A stretch of 64,000 bases of DNA from Marinomonas lutimaris (GTDB taxonomy: Bacteria; Pseudomonadota; Gammaproteobacteria; Pseudomonadales; Marinomonadaceae): positions 62,001-126,000 of the forward strand of contig NZ_JAHLLW010000007.1 of NCBI RefSeq assembly GCF_019426345.1, given 5' to 3'. This document shows, in pieces, positions 7,933-18,353 of the stretch; positions within the stretch are counted from its first letter, which is position 1; each line of letters starts with the position of its first letter. The notes under the pieces were generated by a model. That model was not told the DNA's origin and searched no databases. It was given only the letters and a program-made list of their open reading frames with translations. Both the position numbers and the translations under genes were made by a program.

Positions 7933-10584
7933 TTACAGCTGAGATTTTAGTTTGTAAAGGGCGCTAATGGCTTCTAACGGCGTCATATTATCTAAATCTA
8001 GCTCTTCAAGGGCATTTTTCAAGGCATTTTGTTCTGCTTGAGCAAACATATCCACTTGTTGGGGCTGATAGCCATTCTTGCTTTCTTTGATCAAGTGCTG
8101 CTTGGCGTTAACTTTAGTTGAGCTTGAATCTGTCTTGGTTTCTATGGTCTTTGTATCGAGATCAATGCCAGTAACCACTTCTAGCTCTTTAAGCTTTTGC
8201 TTGGCGTGCCCAATAACATCACGAGGAACGCCTGCCAGTTGCGCAACTTGTAAGCCATATGATTGACTTGCTGGGCCTTCATGTACCTTATGTAAGAAGA
8301 CGATTTCATCTTCGTACTCTGTTGCTGTTAAGTGAACGTTGGCCGCGTTTTCTAATTGGTCAGCTAATGTAGTAAGTTCAAAATAATGCGTTGCGAACAA
8401 CACGTAGCATTTTAACTTATTGGCTAAATAGTCGACTGCAGCCCAAGCCAATGATAAACCATCAAATGTACTGGTGCCGCGTCCGACTTCATCCATCAAG
8501 ACCAAGCTGTTTTTGCTGGCGTTATTGAGGATGTTTGCCGTTTCTGTCATTTCCACCATGAAGGTTGAACGACCGCCAGCAAGATCGTCAGATGAGCCCA
8601 TGCGCGTAAAGATTCGATCGACCACTGAAATAGACGCCGATTCAGCTGGCACAAAACAACCTGTATGCGCTAACAATGTGATGAGAGCGATTTGGCGCAT
8701 GTAAGTCGATTTACCACCCATGTTAGGGCCAGTAATCATCAGTAGTGAGCGTTTATCATTCAGATCAAGGTCGTTTGGCACGAAAGGTTCTGAAATAACT
8801 GATTCCACCACAGGATGGCGTCCACCGATGATTTGAATACCACCTCGATTGTGTAATTCAGGGCAGGTAAAGCTAAGCACGTTAGCTCTTTCTGCAAAGT
8901 TGTTTAGTACATCGAGTTGCGCCAAGGCTTGGCTGGTGGTTTGTAGCTCACCTAAAATTTCATTAAGTTGCTCTAGAAGTGCTTCGTAAAGCTCTTTTTC
9001 TCTAGCAAGAGATTTGGATTTAGCACTCAGTGCTTTGTCCTCAAAAGCTTTTAATTCTGGTGTGATAAAACGTTCGGCATTTTTTAGCGTCTGGCGACGA
9101 ATGTATTCCACCGGTGCCTGATCGGAATGCAGACGACTAATTTCGATGTAATAGCCATGAACACGATTAAAACCGACTTTTAATGAGCTGATGCCTGTAC
9201 GGGCCTTTTCGCTGCGCTCCATTTCTGCAAGAAAGTCTGTAGCATTGGTGGATAGCGCTAGAAGCTCATCTAACTCTTCATCGTAGCCTTTGGCAAAAAT
9301 ACCGCCATCACGAACAACCGATGGTGGGTTTTCGACAAGGGCTTTTGCCAACGTATCTGTGACAGTGGGTTGTGCCAGAATGCGCTGATTGAGCTCTTGT
9401 AAGCGTTCAGATGTTGCGTTTGCCAGTAAATTGTTTATTTCTGGTGCAGCTTCAAGGGCAAATCGCAGACGCAATAAATCTCTCGGACGGGCAGAGCGTA
9501 AGGCGACTCGTGACAATATGCGTTCTAAATCGCCGACTTTTTTAAGCGGCGCTTCAAAAACATCATAGGTTTGGTTTTGTTGTAACTCCGCGACGACTTG
9601 TTGGCGAGCCTGAATTTCGTTCAAATCACGAATTGGCGTGTGTAACCAGCGTTTTAACAAGCGGCTGCCCATTGGTGTAGAGCATTTATCGAGAACTTCT
9701 ACGACTGTATTGCTGGTACCGCCAGTAAGGTTGATATCGATTTCTAAGTTGCGTCTAGTCGCTCCATCAATCAGAACCGAATCGTCTTTATGCTCTACCA
9801 TGATGGATTGAATGTGCGGTAAAGCAGAGCGTTGAGTATCTTTAGCGTATTGAAGTAAAGCACCTGCAGACGCAATAGCGGCTGTCATGGCCTCACAACC
9901 AAAACCAGACAAATCTTTGGTGTTGAATTGCTGAATCAATTGGCGGTAACTGGATTCATAATCGAAGTGCCAAGGGCCAAGTTCAGAGATGCCTTTTTCC
10001 AGCTTCAGTGTCTTTCGTGCAGGGAAATCTTCAGAGATCAAAATTTCTCTCGGTGACAAACGCTGTAATTCACTAGAAAGCGCTTCGTGACCATCTACTT
10101 CAAATAAGCAAAAACGGCCACTGGCCATATCTAAATAAGAGAAACCAAAAATATCGAGCCCTTTGCGGGATTGATGAGCAAGTGAAAGCAGAAGGTTTTC
10201 GCGTTTCTCTTCCAGGAATGCTTCATCACTAATGGTACCTGGCGTTACGATGCGAGCGATTTGGCGTTCAACTGGACCTTTGCTGGTGGCTGGATCGCCC
10301 GTCTGCTCAGCCACAACAACGGACTCGCCCATACGAACTAAGCGCGCAATGTAGTTTTCCGCAGCGTGATAGGGAATACCAGCCATAGGAATCGGCATGC
10401 CACCAGAATGACCGCGAGCCGTGAGTGTAATATCAAGCAACTGGGAAGCGCGTTTGGCGTCATCGTAGAAAAGCTCGTAAAAATCTCCCATGCGATAAAA
10501 TAGCAGTTGGTTTGGGTGCTGAGACTTAAGGCCGAAGTATTGGCGCATCATCGGTGTATGATTATCTGCTGGTGTTTTGCTCAT
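7933..10584 (-). CDS. mutS: DNA mismatch repair protein MutS
   Basis: An 883-residue mismatch-recognition ATPase, close to the usual 850-880. [15 protein letters not shown] near the N terminus carries the mismatch-stacking Phe and the Glu of the Phe-X-Glu motif. The C-terminal ATPase has [13 protein letters not shown] (Walker A), [16 protein letters not shown] (Walker B) and FATHYFELT. The open frame begins 39 codons earlier, but the family start is [17 protein letters not shown] at ATG 10582-10584; no clear ribosome site precedes it. It is divergent from pncC with 78 bases between. Confidence 0.97.
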   Translation of the reverse strand: MSKTPADNHTPMMRQYFGLKSQHPNQLLFYRMGDFYELFYDDAKRASQLLDITLTARGHSGGMPIPMAGIPYHAAENYIARLVRMGESVVVAEQTGDPATSKGPVERQIARIVTPGTISDEAFLEEKRENLLLSLAHQSRKGLDIFGFSYLDMASGRFCLFEVDGHEALSSELQRLSPREILISEDFPARKTLKLEKGISELGPWHFDYESSYRQLIQQFNTKDLSGFGCEAMTAAIASAGALLQYAKDTQRSALPHIQSIMVEHKDDSVLIDGATRRNLEIDINLTGGTSNTVVEVLDKCSTPMGSRLLKRWLHTPIRDLNEIQARQQVVAELQQNQTYDVFEAPLKKVGDLERILSRVALRSARPRDLLRLRFALEAAPEINNLLANATSERLQELNQRILAQPTVTDTLAKALVENPPSVVRDGGIFAKGYDEELDELLALSTNATDFLAEMERSEKARTGISSLKVGFNRVHGYYIEISRLHSDQAPVEYIRRQTLKNAERFITPELKAFEDKALSAKSKSLAREKELYEALLEQLNEILGELQTTSQALAQLDVLNNFAERANVLSFTCPELHNRGGIQIIGGRHPVVESVISEPFVPNDLDLNDKRSLLMITGPNMGGKSTYMRQIALITLLAHTGCFVPAESASISVVDRIFTRMGSSDDLAGGRSTFMVEMTETANILNNASKNSLVLMDEVGRGTSTFDGLSLAWAAVDYLANKLKCYVLFATHYFELTTLADQLENAANVHLTATEYEDEIVFLHKVHEGPASQSYGLQVAQLAGVPRDVIGHAKQKLKELEVVTGIDLDTKTIETKTDSSSTKVNAKQHLIKESKNGYQPQQVDMFAQAEQNALKNALEELDLDNMTPLEAISALYKLKSQL

Positions 10585-10662
10585 TCGGGAAGCTCGATTG
10601 TGATCCAAAAAATAGACGGGTATTCTACGGGATATTTTCCTAGGATTTAAGGGATAATGATA

Positions 10663-11163
10663 ATGAATCAAATGCAAAAAATGACACAAGCTGCGCAACA
10701 AGCCAGCGAACTCTTACAAGCAAGAGGGTTTTTACTCGTCACGGCGGAGTCTTGCTCTGGTGGGTTGATTGGTGCGGTATGCACGGAAATAGCTGGCAGC
10801 TCGTCGTGGTTTTTTGGTGGTGTGATCAGCTATGCCAATGAAGCTAAGATACGCGGTTTGTCGGTAAAAGAAGAAACCCTGTCATCTTTTGGCGCCGTGT
10901 CTGAGCAAACAGTGAAAGAGATGTGTGCTGGCGCCTTACAATTAGGCGGTGACATTTCTGTTGCTGTTAGTGGTGTGGCAGGTCCTGGGGGCGGCTCGCT
11001 AGAAAAGCCTGTAGGCTGTGTTTATATTGGCTGGCAATTACGCGGACAAGAAGCCAAAGTTGAGCGTTTTCAGTTTTCTGGGGATCGTCAAGCGGTAAGA
11101 GAAGCGACTGTTTTAGCTGCTCTTCATGGTGTGGAAGAGATGCTTGAAAGCGGTGAAAAATAA
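10663..11163 (+). CDS. pncC: Nicotinamide-nucleotide amidase (CinA C-terminal domain)
   Basis: A 166-residue single-domain CinA-C protein that converts nicotinamide mononucleotide to nicotinic acid mononucleotide in NAD salvage. [10 protein letters not shown], the [11 protein letters not shown] stretch and [14 protein letters not shown] are the family core. Two in-frame ATGs lie at 10657 and 10663; AAGGGA at 10649-10654 is only 2 bases from the first and 8 from the second, so 10663 is chosen. The cinA/pncC-recA order is classical in proteobacteria, and the LexA box of recA begins one base after this stop codon. Confidence 0.92.
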   Translation: MNQMQKMTQAAQQASELLQARGFLLVTAESCSGGLIGAVCTEIAGSSSWFFGGVISYANEAKIRGLSVKEETLSSFGAVSEQTVKEMCAGALQLGGDISVAVSGVAGPGGGSLEKPVGCVYIGWQLRGQEAKVERFQFSGDRQAVREATVLAALHGVEEMLESGEK

Positions 11164-11183
11164 TACTGTTTTTATATACAGTA
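11164..11183 (+). promoter_or_regulatory. LexA (SOS) box of recA
   Basis: TACTGTTTTTATATACAGTA fits the gammaproteobacterial LexA consensus: CTGT, eight AT-rich bases, ACAG, with symmetric TA flanks. It starts directly after the pncC stop codon, 84 bases before the recA start. Confidence 0.93.
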
Positions 11184-11267
11184 TTTCTTGAGATTACCTA
11201 AAAAAAACGATAGAGTTACCAACAACGACAATTAGTCACAACGAAAAGTAGCCACAAGGATTTCATA

Positions 11268-12344
11268 ATGTCATCTATTGCAGACAACAAGAAAAAGGCG
11301 CTGGATGCAGCGCTGTCTCAAATCGAGCGTCAATTTGGTAAAGGCGCCATCATGAAGATGGGCGAAGGTGCCAAGCTTGATATTGATACGGTTTCTACTG
11401 GATCGTTAGGTCTGGATATTGCGCTAGGTGCGGGTGGTCTTCCTTATGGTCGTATTTGTGAAATCTACGGACCAGAGTCCTCAGGTAAAACAACATTAAC
11501 ACTGAGTGTTATTGCAGAAGCTCAGAAGCAAGGTAAAACGTGTGCCTTTATTGATGCTGAACACGCTCTCGACCCTTCTTATGCAGAAAAGCTTGGTGTA
11601 AACATTGCCGATCTTTTGATCTCTCAGCCAGACACGGGTGAGCAAGCGCTTGAAATCGTTGACATGTTGGTACGTTCAAACAGCGTTGACGTTATTATCG
11701 TCGACTCTGTAGCGGCTTTGGTTCCTAAGTCTGAAATTGAAGGCGAAATGGGGAGTTCTTCTGTTGGTGTTCAAGCACGTTTGCTTTCTCAAGCAATGCG
11801 TAAATTGACCGGTTCTATCAAGAACGCCAACTGCCTTGTTATCTTCATCAACCAAATTCGTATGAAAATTGGTGTGATGTTCGGCTCTCCAGAAACGACT
11901 ACGGGTGGTAACGCACTTAAGTTCTACTCTTCTGTCCGTTTGGATATTCGTCGTATAGGCTCAGTGAAGCAGGGCGATGAAGTGATTGGTAATGAAACCC
12001 GCGTTAAAGTAGTGAAAAACAAAATTGCGCCGCCATTTAAACAGGCTGAATTCCAAATCATGTATGGTGCTGGTATTTACCGCATGGGCGAAGTCATCGA
12101 CCTAGGGGTTAAGCAAGGCTTTGTTGATAAAGCGGGCGCTTGGTACGCTTACAATGGCAATAAAATTGGTCAGGGTAAAGCGAACGCAGCTCAATTTTTA
12201 GCTGATAACCCTGAGATGGCGAAAGAAATTGAAGCTAAGATCCGTGAAGATTTATTGCCTAAAACAGTTAAGGCAGACGCCAAACCTAACGGCAAAGAAA
12301 CCGACGTTGAAGCAGACGAAGAAGCAGAACAACTAGATTTCTAA
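11268..12344 (+). CDS. recA: Recombinase RecA
   Basis: A 358-residue strand-exchange ATPase and LexA co-protease. GPESSGKTT at residues 68-76 is the Walker A motif, [15 protein letters not shown] holds Walker B, and [25 protein letters not shown] is the conserved DNA-binding loop region. The C terminus is acidic ([15 protein letters not shown]), as in enterobacterial RecA, where it damps activity. It is preceded by a LexA box and followed by an intrinsic terminator, so it is a single-gene SOS unit. The usual recX partner is absent downstream. Confidence 0.99.
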   Translation: MSSIADNKKKALDAALSQIERQFGKGAIMKMGEGAKLDIDTVSTGSLGLDIALGAGGLPYGRICEIYGPESSGKTTLTLSVIAEAQKQGKTCAFIDAEHALDPSYAEKLGVNIADLLISQPDTGEQALEIVDMLVRSNSVDVIIVDSVAALVPKSEIEGEMGSSSVGVQARLLSQAMRKLTGSIKNANCLVIFINQIRMKIGVMFGSPETTTGGNALKFYSSVRLDIRRIGSVKQGDEVIGNETRVKVVKNKIAPPFKQAEFQIMYGAGIYRMGEVIDLGVKQGFVDKAGAWYAYNGNKIGQGKANAAQFLADNPEMAKEIEAKIREDLLPKTVKADAKPNGKETDVEADEEAEQLDF

Positions 12345-12371
12345 ACTTTTCTAGCAAACATAATACTTTTT

Positions 12372-12399
12372 AAAAGCAGGTCTTGTACCTGCTTTTTTT
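12372..12399 (+). terminator. Intrinsic terminator of recA
   Basis: AAAAGCAGGT (12372-12381) pairs with ACCTGCTTTT around a CTTGT loop, ending in a run of seven T residues. Confidence 0.93.
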
Positions 12400-12506
12400 G
12401 TTTTTGTAGAGAGTACGTTAAAAAATGTAGGTTTGATGGTTTCTTAAGACATATCCCTCTATGATTATTTCTTTAAAGACTTTGCATTAAATAGGACTGT
12501 CACACT

Positions 12507-14099
12507 ATGTTGATTTGGCAATGGGGACTTATTGCATCAAGTGTACTTTTGCTTGTGGTGTTTATATTTGTTTTGTTGAGATACTTTTCTCTGAAGAGAA
12601 AAGTATCAGAGGCGAATGTTGCTGATGAGTCAGAATTTACGAGTCTTAATAATAGCAATAGCAAGCAAGATGCATCAAAAAGTGAAAAAAGGCAGTGGTT
12701 GGCTTTGCTTGAACAGCAGCGAAATATCTGCGCTCAATTGCTTGTTGAGTTGCCGAAGTCTGACTTTCAGGGGCGAGCAGCTTTGTCGTGCTGGGCCATT
12801 TTTTTAGATGTTGAAATACATATCATTGAGCACTCTGTACCTAACGCGAAAGTACTAGAGTTGTTAGAAGCATTTAAAAGTCTTTTGGATAAGGTGGATC
12901 GAGCACAGGAAATTGATGCGCTATTGAAGTCGTTGAAAGTGAATCAGTCTTTATTGAGAGAGTTAAATAAAGTGATTCAGAAGGCGGGTGAAAAAGTATT
13001 TGCCCAAGTGAACATTACATCTGAGTTAAATCTACAGCTCGAAAAGCTTCATAAACAATTAGATAAAGAAGCAGAGCTTGATGAATCGCTTGCCATACTT
13101 CGAGCAGAGATGGCGAGCATGTACGAGTTTGCGGAACGCTTAAAGTTGCATCTCGCGGAAGTGAAGGAAGAAGGTGATAACGCTCTTTATGTCGATGCCT
13201 TAGAGGCGTTTTTAAATGGCGCAGATCAGCCTGACTTCTTACATTCTGTTCGGTCAGAGTTGGATGATAAAGTATCTGATCTCAAACAGTTAGCGGCCTA
13301 CCAGAAAACAATTATAGCCGACTTGAAAGAGCAAGTGCGCAAAGTGAAAATAGATCATGAAGGTGATGGGAAGCATATTGGTGTCTATGATATTTCAATT
13401 GCGCGACTTGAAAAGACACTATTAGAAAGCAGTCGAGTGATTAAGCGTTTAGAAGGCAAGCTTGAAAGTTTACAGGCTATTAGATACAACCTTAATATTG
13501 ACGTGATTAAGCGTGATGAGGCCCTTAAACGAAAAAAAGCGTTACTTGAAGAACAAGGTGAAGGTTTTGCGCAGGGCATTGATATATATGGGGTTATGGA
13601 CGAAGAGCGTAACACCATGAAAAATATGGAAGACTTGCTTCATCAGGATTCGTTTACCGAAGAATCTGATGCTTTTGCCAATGAGCAAGCTTCAAAGTTA
13701 AGCTCTTTGCGTTTAATGGTCAATGAGTCTGAGTTGTATGTAGAAATGCTTGAGCGGGATTTAGATAAAGCGAGAGATTTACGTGAAAATCTTGAGCATA
13801 AATTGCTTCATCCCGAAGCGATTAAAGCGGCGGTAATAGGTGAGGACGAAGAAGATCTTTTAGTCATTCAAGATCAAGAGGAAATTGAAAACCTTCGAGA
13901 AATTAATGAAGAGTTAGAAGAAGAGCGAAAACGTCTAGAAGCAGAATTATTTGACGGACAAGATCAATCTAAAGAGTTTGATCGATTACAGACAAAAATT
14001 GCCGAGCTAGATGAAAAAATAGAATCCGTCCAAAAAAGCTATGTTGAAATGGAAGAGCGTTATCTGACGGCGCTTATGGCAAAAGAGGAGAACTTATAA
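12507..14099 (+). CDS. Membrane-anchored coiled-coil protein of unknown function
   Basis: A 530-residue protein I do not recognise by name. Residues about 5-26 are one hydrophobic segment (LIASSVLLLVVFIFVLL), followed by a basic stop-transfer stretch (RYFSLKRK), so most of the chain probably lies in the cytoplasm. Most of the remainder is rich in Glu, Lys, Leu and Gln with heptad-like spacing, suggesting long coiled coils at about 150-330 and 390-525. No enzymatic motif is visible. It sits at the place where recX often follows recA, but the recA terminator and a 160-base gap argue for its own promoter. A structural or cell-envelope scaffold role is possible but unproven. Confidence 0.75.
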   Translation: MLIWQWGLIASSVLLLVVFIFVLLRYFSLKRKVSEANVADESEFTSLNNSNSKQDASKSEKRQWLALLEQQRNICAQLLVELPKSDFQGRAALSCWAIFLDVEIHIIEHSVPNAKVLELLEAFKSLLDKVDRAQEIDALLKSLKVNQSLLRELNKVIQKAGEKVFAQVNITSELNLQLEKLHKQLDKEAELDESLAILRAEMASMYEFAERLKLHLAEVKEEGDNALYVDALEAFLNGADQPDFLHSVRSELDDKVSDLKQLAAYQKTIIADLKEQVRKVKIDHEGDGKHIGVYDISIARLEKTLLESSRVIKRLEGKLESLQAIRYNLNIDVIKRDEALKRKKALLEEQGEGFAQGIDIYGVMDEERNTMKNMEDLLHQDSFTEESDAFANEQASKLSSLRLMVNESELYVEMLERDLDKARDLRENLEHKLLHPEAIKAAVIGEDEEDLLVIQDQEEIENLREINEELEEERKRLEAELFDGQDQSKEFDRLQTKIAELDEKIESVQKSYVEMEERYLTALMAKEENL

Positions 14100-14117
14100 G
14101 TTCTCCTCTGAGCTGAT

Positions 14118-14150
14118 CTCAACGAATTTAATAAAATTCGTTGAGGCGTT
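14118..14150. terminator. Hairpin between convergent genes
   Basis: CTCAACGAATTT (14118-14129) pairs perfectly with AAATTCGTTGAG (14134-14145) around an AATA loop. The trailing T-run is short (GCGTTTT), so termination strength is uncertain. Confidence 0.7.
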
Positions 14151-14162
14151 TTCACATTGATA

Positions 14163-15752
14163 CTAGATACGGAAACGATCGACTAATTTACTTAGCTGTT
14201 GCACATCGTTAATTAAACGGTTTTTAATGTCGACGGCTTTTTGCGTGTATTCCACGTTTGAAGAAGCCGTATTTGTGACATCATTGACTTGTTCTGCTAT
14301 CTCGCCAGCTTGCTGGTTTTGCTCCTGAATAGAGGCTGATATTTGTTGGTTGGTGTGACTCAATGTATTGATCGATGCAATAATCGCCGTGAACATTTCG
14401 ATGCTTTCTTTTGCTTGTGTTGATACATCTTCGGTCAATTTCTGGGAAGAGCGCATAACCTGTGCCGCATCAGCAGAGCCTTTCTGGATGCGTTCTACAA
14501 CGGTTTCGATCTCTAACGTAGATTCGTGTGTTCTATTTGCCAAACTACGCACTTCATCTGCGACGACAGCAAACCCTCGACCTGTTTCCCCCGCGCGGGC
14601 GGCCTCAATGGCAGCGTTCAGTGCCAATAGGTTAGTTTGTTCGGCAATACCTCGAATAACATTCAGAACATTACCGATGTTTTGACCGTCGGTTTCTAAG
14701 GTAGAAACAACAGACGAAGCTTTGTCCATTTCATTAACGACGTTGTGAAGGGATTTGAGTGTCTGCGATAGATTGGTTTGGCCTTGTGTTGAGCTGGTAT
14801 TGGCTGCAATTGCCATGTCGCCACACTTGCTGGCATCAGCAGATACTTCGCTTAAAGAGCTTGTCATAGCGTTGACGGAATTGGATATCTCGTTGGTGCC
14901 CTGCTGCTGATGTTTGGATAAACGATCAACTTGTTGAAGTGCGTCATCAATTTGTGCGGCAAAACCTTGAGTGGTAGACACAGTACTAGCAACTTGTTTG
15001 ATTACGGAATGGACAAGTTCGATAAATCCATTGAGGTGTTTTGCTACTTCGGCCATTTCGTCTTTTCCTGAGCTGTCGAGACGAGTCGTTAAATTGCCAT
15101 CGGCACTGTTTAAACCTTCTAAAACGGTAATCATTTGACGAAGAGGGCGAATAATCAGACGATTTGCGGCAAAGATAATAAAGGCTGAAATAACTAAAAT
15201 AATGGCCAAACTGATATAGTTTGTTATTTCAATATCATGAATCACAGTCTCTAAATTCTCTGCACTAGATTCAACTTTACTGTCGCCTTCTTCTTCTAAA
15301 ACTTCAATAAATCCCAATAACGTTTCGACATGTTGGTCGAACTCGGCAACGGCATTCATTGAGGTCTCTTTGTTGTCAGAAAGAATTTTTCCCTTTAAGG
15401 TTTCTAGCTTTGCTAAATAATTGTCTAAAGTAGTTAATGCTTGGCTTCCCATTAGTCCAGATGCTTTCATCCTACCTAGAGCTTCTAAGGTGAATTTATT
15501 TGTTTCTATAATTTTATTTCTAGCATCTGCTAATGACAGTTCATTATTGATGAAAGCATCTAGGGTAATTATTTGTGATTGTATACCTATTGTTCCTTCC
15601 ATTGCGCCATCTGCCGCATCCCACGCATTGCCGGTAATGTATTCGATTTCTTTGTCTAATTTTTTTATAGAGACAATGCCGATTATCGAGCTACTGATAA
15701 CGATAAACATGAATAGAAATATACCCAGATAAATCTTAGTTTTTATCGCCAT
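14163..15752 (-). CDS. Methyl-accepting chemotaxis protein
   Basis: A 529-residue chemoreceptor. A first membrane segment covers about residues 8-29 and a second about 178-200. The periplasmic sensor between them (~150 residues) is predicted helical and resembles four-helix-bundle MCP sensors. A HAMP region follows (about 200-255), then the cytoplasmic signalling domain with the conserved tip [22 protein letters not shown] and [12 protein letters not shown]. It signals through CheA/CheW; the ligand cannot be told from sequence. No chemotaxis genes are adjacent, as is common for orphan receptors. No C-terminal CheR-docking pentapeptide is present. Confidence 0.95.
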   Translation of the reverse strand: MAIKTKIYLGIFLFMFIVISSSIIGIVSIKKLDKEIEYITGNAWDAADGAMEGTIGIQSQIITLDAFINNELSLADARNKIIETNKFTLEALGRMKASGLMGSQALTTLDNYLAKLETLKGKILSDNKETSMNAVAEFDQHVETLLGFIEVLEEEGDSKVESSAENLETVIHDIEITNYISLAIILVISAFIIFAANRLIIRPLRQMITVLEGLNSADGNLTTRLDSSGKDEMAEVAKHLNGFIELVHSVIKQVASTVSTTQGFAAQIDDALQQVDRLSKHQQQGTNEISNSVNAMTSSLSEVSADASKCGDMAIAANTSSTQGQTNLSQTLKSLHNVVNEMDKASSVVSTLETDGQNIGNVLNVIRGIAEQTNLLALNAAIEAARAGETGRGFAVVADEVRSLANRTHESTLEIETVVERIQKGSADAAQVMRSSQKLTEDVSTQAKESIEMFTAIIASINTLSHTNQQISASIQEQNQQAGEIAEQVNDVTNTASSNVEYTQKAVDIKNRLINDVQQLSKLVDRFRI

Positions 15753-15867
15753 TAACTTTCTCCAGAAATAAGGATGCCATGATCCTTAACTCTAGTAGAT
15801 AAAATTATTTATTTGATATTTTTATGCAGATTTATTTTCTGTCGTTTTGAGATTAAAAATTAAAAAA

Positions 15868-16320
15868 CTAAAATGACAATGGCGCGTTATCTTTAACTTC
15901 TTTCATTACGAAAAAAGTACGCAGTTGTCTTACGCTTGGTAAAGCCAGTAACTGATCACTGTGCAGTTTATTGAAGTCGGCCATGTCCTTGACTCGCACC
16001 TTGAGGAAATAATCAAAATCTCCCGCTACTAAGTGGCAATCTAAAATAAAAGGTAGATTAGCAATAGCACTCTCAAAGGTCGCAAAACTTTCTTGTGTCG
16101 ACCTGTCCAACACCACTCCCACCAATACTAAGGCACTGCGCTCGACTTTTTCTGGGGCAATGATGGCTCGTACTTCGCTAATATAGCCGTCTTTAAAAAG
16201 TTGATGCGTTCTGCGGTGGCAAGTGGCAGGGCTCACGTTGACCTGTTCAGCTAAATCCGCATTGGTTAGACGACCATCTTGCTGCAATAAGCGCAGGATT
16301 TTTTTATCAATCTTGTCCAT
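15868..16320 (-). CDS. Lrp/AsnC family transcriptional regulator
   Basis: A 150-residue regulator with an N-terminal winged helix-turn-helix (MDKIDKKILRLLQQDGRLTN, then LAEQVNVSPATCHRRTHQL) and a C-terminal RAM ligand-binding domain (CHLVAGDFDYFLKVRVKDM). The frame is open 21 codons further upstream, but ATG 16318-16320 matches the family start and has AAGG about 10 bases before it. It points away from the cyanase locus and is separated from it by about 620 bases, so a role in controlling that locus is possible only by proximity. Confidence 0.9.
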   Translation of the reverse strand: MDKIDKKILRLLQQDGRLTNADLAEQVNVSPATCHRRTHQLFKDGYISEVRAIIAPEKVERSALVLVGVVLDRSTQESFATFESAIANLPFILDCHLVAGDFDYFLKVRVKDMADFNKLHSDQLLALPSVRQLRTFFVMKEVKDNAPLSF

Positions 16321-16456
16321 GAAAGTTGCCTTACTATTTTTAAAATCATTGATTAAGTGAAAGACTCTTATGGAAAATATCAAAATAGTGCAATAAGAGG
16401 AATGATTTTTGGCTTATTTCAAAATATCTAACCAAGTAAATCTTTTGTGTTTAGTC

Positions 16457-16464
16457 TTGGTGCA
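16457..16464. promoter_or_regulatory. Possible NtrC half-site
   Basis: TTGGTGCA equals one half of the NtrC palindrome and lies about 155 bases upstream of the sigma-54 promoter. The other half is not recognisable, so this is weak. Confidence 0.2.
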
Positions 16465-16615
16465 GAGGGTGTGTATAAAAAGGGCATTATAGTAAAATTG
16501 GTAGCCGCTTTATTGTGCATTTTAAAGGCATTTGATCTTGTTAAATGGTTATGAATTTATTCTATGTGTTGATTTTAAAGGATAAAATTCTAAGCGTTTT
16601 TTGGGATTCTTTTGT

Positions 16616-16633
16616 TTGGCATTATCTTTGCTA
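16616..16633 (+). promoter_or_regulatory. Sigma-54 promoter of the cyanase operon
   Basis: TTGGCATTATCTTTGCTA has GG at 16618-16619 and GC at 16630-16631 with exactly ten bases between, the diagnostic -24/-12 spacing of RpoN promoters. Transcription would begin near 16643, leaving a leader of about 300 bases before cynS. RpoN control suits a nitrogen-source operon. Confidence 0.65.
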
Positions 16634-16642
16634 AATTATATG

Positions 16643-16944
16643 TTCGTGTAGGTATTTCCTGCAGGAATTTTATAAGTGGCCAATGTCGGTCAACTTAGTC
16701 AATGGCATCGTCGCCCGCTACTAATCCTTTTGGTAGCACTCGGTCAGGCTCCTTTAGAAAGGAAGTTACTGATTAGGGAGGCGTGTCTCTATATTCTCTC
16801 TTTTCTTCTTCCTTCTCAAAAAGCCATTTGATTTTTTCAATGCTGATCGTGTTATTGGCAAAACGTGTTTGCTTATTTATCAGACATAGATTTACGGGGG
16901 CATTTGTTGATTTTTATCTTGGTCTAATTTTTTAGGAGTAAAAA
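16643..16944 (+). promoter_or_regulatory. Long structured 5' leader of the cyanase operon
   Basis: About 300 bases between the sigma-54 promoter and cynS contain several short hairpins: TTCCTGCAGGAA near 16656, GCTAC..GTAGC at about 16718-16738, and TCCTTTAGAAAGGA near 16750. A 24-codon frame starting ATGGCATCG (16702-16776, MASSPATNPFGSTRSG...) also runs through it without a ribosome site. A pyrimidine-rich stretch follows at about 16785-16815. No known riboswitch was recognised. It may be an attenuator or ANTAR-type leader; this is inference. Confidence 0.4.
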
Positions 16945-17385
16945 ATGAAAAAGATTGATGTAACGGAAGCTATTTTTGCCATTAAGAAAGAGAAAAACTT
17001 AACTTGGGAAGCCATTGCTGATGCAGTAGGTATGACAGACGTTTGGATAACATCCGCATGTTTGGGTATGAATAGCTGTACTGCTGAAGTCGCTGAAAAG
17101 CTGGTAGCGTTTTTGGGTTTACCTGCAGAAGCAAAATCCATCCTTATGGAATATCCAACCAAAACCTGGGATCAAGCAATTCCACAAGATCCGCTTATCT
17201 ATCGATTGTACGAAGTAGTCGGCGTTTACGGCCCAACATTAAAAGAAGTGATTCAGGAAAAATTTGGTGACGGCATCATGAGCGCGATTGATTTTTCAAT
17301 GAAGGTAGATAAGGAAGAAAACCCAAAAGGTGATCGCGTGATTTTGACATTGAACGGAAAGTTTTTACCTTATAAATCATGGTGA
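16945..17385 (+). CDS. cynS: Cyanate hydratase (cyanase)
   Basis: A 146-residue enzyme that converts cyanate and bicarbonate to ammonia and CO2, relieving cyanate toxicity and supplying nitrogen. The catalytic triad appears as Arg87, Glu90 and Ser113 (YRLYE..., DGIMSAIDF), each nine positions below Arg96, Glu99 and Ser122 of E. coli CynS. FGDGIMSAIDF and the C-terminal LTLNGKFLPYK are family typical; the N-terminal ~70 residues form the helical dimer domain. The start has TAGGAG about 6 bases upstream. It is followed by an FNT channel gene rather than cynT/cynX, and a sigma-54 promoter stands upstream. Confidence 0.96.
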   Translation: MKKIDVTEAIFAIKKEKNLTWEAIADAVGMTDVWITSACLGMNSCTAEVAEKLVAFLGLPAEAKSILMEYPTKTWDQAIPQDPLIYRLYEVVGVYGPTLKEVIQEKFGDGIMSAIDFSMKVDKEENPKGDRVILTLNGKFLPYKSW

Positions 17386-17462
17386 TATAGATTTCTTGAT
17401 TTAGGGGGTGTTGATTTAGAGCGTTTTGGTTTTTTGCAATTTAAAGATAAGAGGGCGTGAAA

Positions 17463-18275
17463 ATGGCTTATATAGAACCAAGTGAATTTGTCACCAAAAT
17501 GGTCGACGCAGGCGAGCAAAAAGTTTACATGTCGACCAAAGATACCATTATTCGTGCGTTTATGGCGGGGGCGATTTTGGGTTTAGCGGCAATCTTTGCG
17601 ATCACAGTAGCGACTAAAACGGGCAGTCCATTGATCGGAGCAATCCTGTTTCCTGTTGGCTTTATCATGTTGTACTTGATGAAGTTTGATCTACTGACTG
17701 GCGTGTTTACTTTAGTGCCTTTAGCTTTACTGGATAAGCGTCCGGGTGTGACTCCAGCGCAAGTGCTGCGTAACTGGGGGTTGGTGTTTATAGGCAACTT
17801 TGGTGGAGCATTAACTACAGCGTTCATGATGTCGTTTATTCTAACTTACGGTTACTCGACGGACGGCGGCGAGTTGGCTGCAAAAGTAAGCGCTATCGGT
17901 GAATCGCGTACCTTGGGTTATCAATCTCATGGTGCGGGCGGTTGGTTTACCATCTTTATTCGCGGTATGTTGTGCAACTGGATGGTGTCTATGGGCGTTG
18001 TTGGCGCGATGATTTCTACTTCTGCGGGAGCCAAAATGGCCGCCATGTGGATGCCGGTGATGCTGTTCTTCTTCATGGGGTTTGAGCACTCTATCGTTAA
18101 TATGTTCTTGTTCCCATTCTCTATGATCATGGGTGGTGATTTTACCTTCATGGATTATTTGATCTGGAACGAAATTCCAACGGTATTGGGTAACCTTGCA
18201 GGCGGTTTGTTATTGGTCGGTTTACCGCTTTACCTTACCCATGTGAAAACATCTGCATCACGTAAACTCGCATAA
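17463..18275 (+). CDS. Formate/nitrite transporter family channel
   Basis: A 270-residue membrane protein with six predicted helices of the FocA/NirC family, which pass small monovalent anions. The FNT central motif GFEHSIVNMF places a histidine at residue 209, the same number as the gating His of E. coli FocA. The frame could start at GTG 17457, but ATG 17463 has GAGGG 7 bases upstream. The gene follows cynS by 77 bases and is followed by a terminator-like hairpin. Nitrite or cyanate are likelier substrates than formate given the neighbours; this is inferred from context. Confidence 0.9.
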   Translation: MAYIEPSEFVTKMVDAGEQKVYMSTKDTIIRAFMAGAILGLAAIFAITVATKTGSPLIGAILFPVGFIMLYLMKFDLLTGVFTLVPLALLDKRPGVTPAQVLRNWGLVFIGNFGGALTTAFMMSFILTYGYSTDGGELAAKVSAIGESRTLGYQSHGAGGWFTIFIRGMLCNWMVSMGVVGAMISTSAGAKMAAMWMPVMLFFFMGFEHSIVNMFLFPFSMIMGGDFTFMDYLIWNEIPTVLGNLAGGLLLVGLPLYLTHVKTSASRKLA

Positions 18276-18301
18276 CGCTCGTTTTGCTAAACAAAGCTCT
18301 C

Positions 18302-18341
18302 AACTCTGCAAGTATTGGTGCTTGCGGAGTTTTGCTTTATT
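18302..18341 (+). terminator. Hairpin after the FNT gene
   Basis: AACTCTGCAAG (18302-18312) pairs with CTTGCGGAGTT (18321-18331; one T-G pair), followed by a T-rich stretch. It may only attenuate transcription into the downstream kinase gene. Confidence 0.6.
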
Positions 18342-18353
18342 TAAGGGGGGAGG

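Noticed and set aside
10585-10701. Longer mutS start giving 39 more residues
   Set aside because: The extension resembles no MutS N terminus and overlaps the pncC start region on the other strand.
14163-15752. Chemoreceptor with CheR-docking tail
   Set aside because: The C terminus (KLVDRFRI) lacks the NWETF-type pentapeptide.
16702-16776. 24-codon frame in the cynS leader as a confirmed gene
   Set aside because: No ribosome site is visible, so it is mentioned only within the leader and not listed as a coding sequence.
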